Shown: one piece after another, positions 63,946 through 64,000 of the stretch
How positions within the stretch are numbered: the stretch's first letter is position 1
How the letters are laid out: each line of letters begins with the position of its first letter
NCBI GenBank assembly: GCA_964582985.1
Contig: CAZOUM010000002.1
Span: 45,479-109,478, forward strand
Direction of reading: 5' to 3'
Origin: CAZQYB01 sp964582985
Lineage (GTDB): Bacteria > Planctomycetota > Phycisphaerae > Sedimentisphaerales > Anaerobacaceae
Length of the DNA: 64,000 bases
Translations under genes and position numbers: made by a program
Notes under the pieces: model-generated
Told to the model about the DNA's origin: nothing
Seen by the model: only the letters and a program-made list of their open reading frames with translations
Databases searched by the model: none

Positions 63946-64000
63946 CCCTTCTCCCTTCTCCCTTCTCCCTTCTCCCTTCTCCCTTCTCCCTTCTCCCTTC
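63946..64000 (+). repeat. Heptamer tandem repeat (CCTTCTC)n, continues past window
   Basis: About eight copies of a 7-base unit with no visible mismatch up to the last base of the window. Confidence 0.93.

Noticed and set aside
63946..64000. Heptamer tract considered as CRISPR
   Set aside because: Unit is 7 bases with no spacers.

Overview
The window looks like one scaffold from a draft or metagenome-assembled genome of a Planctomycetota bacterium, most likely class Phycisphaerae (MSBL9/Sedimentisphaerales-like). This placement is an inference. It rests on dockerin-ended secreted proteins ending in short 'D.N.DG..N..D' repeats, Tat-exported Gfo/Idh/MocA oxidoreductases, many small lipoproteins, zf-TFIIB and zinc-ribbon proteins, a GH10-like 'WRVISGLN' protein, a type 1B PyrD with PyrK, and a Gram-negative lipid A gene set (lpxD, lpxI). 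A run of 100 N at 8068-8167, flanked by the same 55 bases on both sides, shows that the sequence was scaffolded. I saw no tRNA, rRNA, CRISPR array or recognisable insertion sequence.

Layout. 1-9.2 kb: end of a DUF4340 protein, a GH10-like protein, a ComEA-type HhH protein, SppA, two conserved unknowns, a homocysteine S-methyltransferase and a two-repeat lipoprotein. 9.2-25.4 kb: carbohydrate (probably pectin/rhamnogalacturonan) use. It holds an exported GH43-type propeller, a GH28 polygalacturonase, an SSS sugar symporter, a galactokinase-like GHMP kinase, two Tat-exported Gfo/Idh/MocA enzymes, a large MGH1-type (alpha/alpha)6 hydrolase and an L-rhamnose mutarotase that carries a lipoprotein signal. 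pyrK-pyrD and a URO-D family enzyme lie within this block. 25.8-33.2 kb: DUF167, MATE transporter, transglutaminase/TPR protein, lipoprotein and an FG-GAP repeat protein.

33.3-55.2 kb: envelope polysaccharide locus. It starts with GT9, lpxD, lpxI and a protein with two Kdo/WaaP-like kinase domains. It continues with a GT4-GT2 fusion, four further GT2 genes (three of them sharing one C-terminal module), a CgeB-like GT, an unclassified GT-A-like protein, methyltransferases (including FkbM), a DegT aminotransferase and a NodU-type carbamoyltransferase. It ends with rmlB, rmlD and rmlA; rmlC is absent. 55.2-57.0 kb: pheS, rplT and rpmI, without infC or pheT.

57.3-62.5 kb: a two-gene secreted operon. 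One product is a beta-helix protein with a dockerin. The other is a 1226-residue dockerin protein whose PEP/pyruvate-binding (PPDK-type ATP-grasp) domain is interrupted by a lamin-tail domain with its two halves in swapped order. That protein is the most unusual object in the window. 62.5-64 kb: decayed DNA with the tail of an NtrC-type regulator cut by a 168-bp perfect direct repeat, a palindromic operator-like site and a TTCTCCC heptamer tract that runs off the end.
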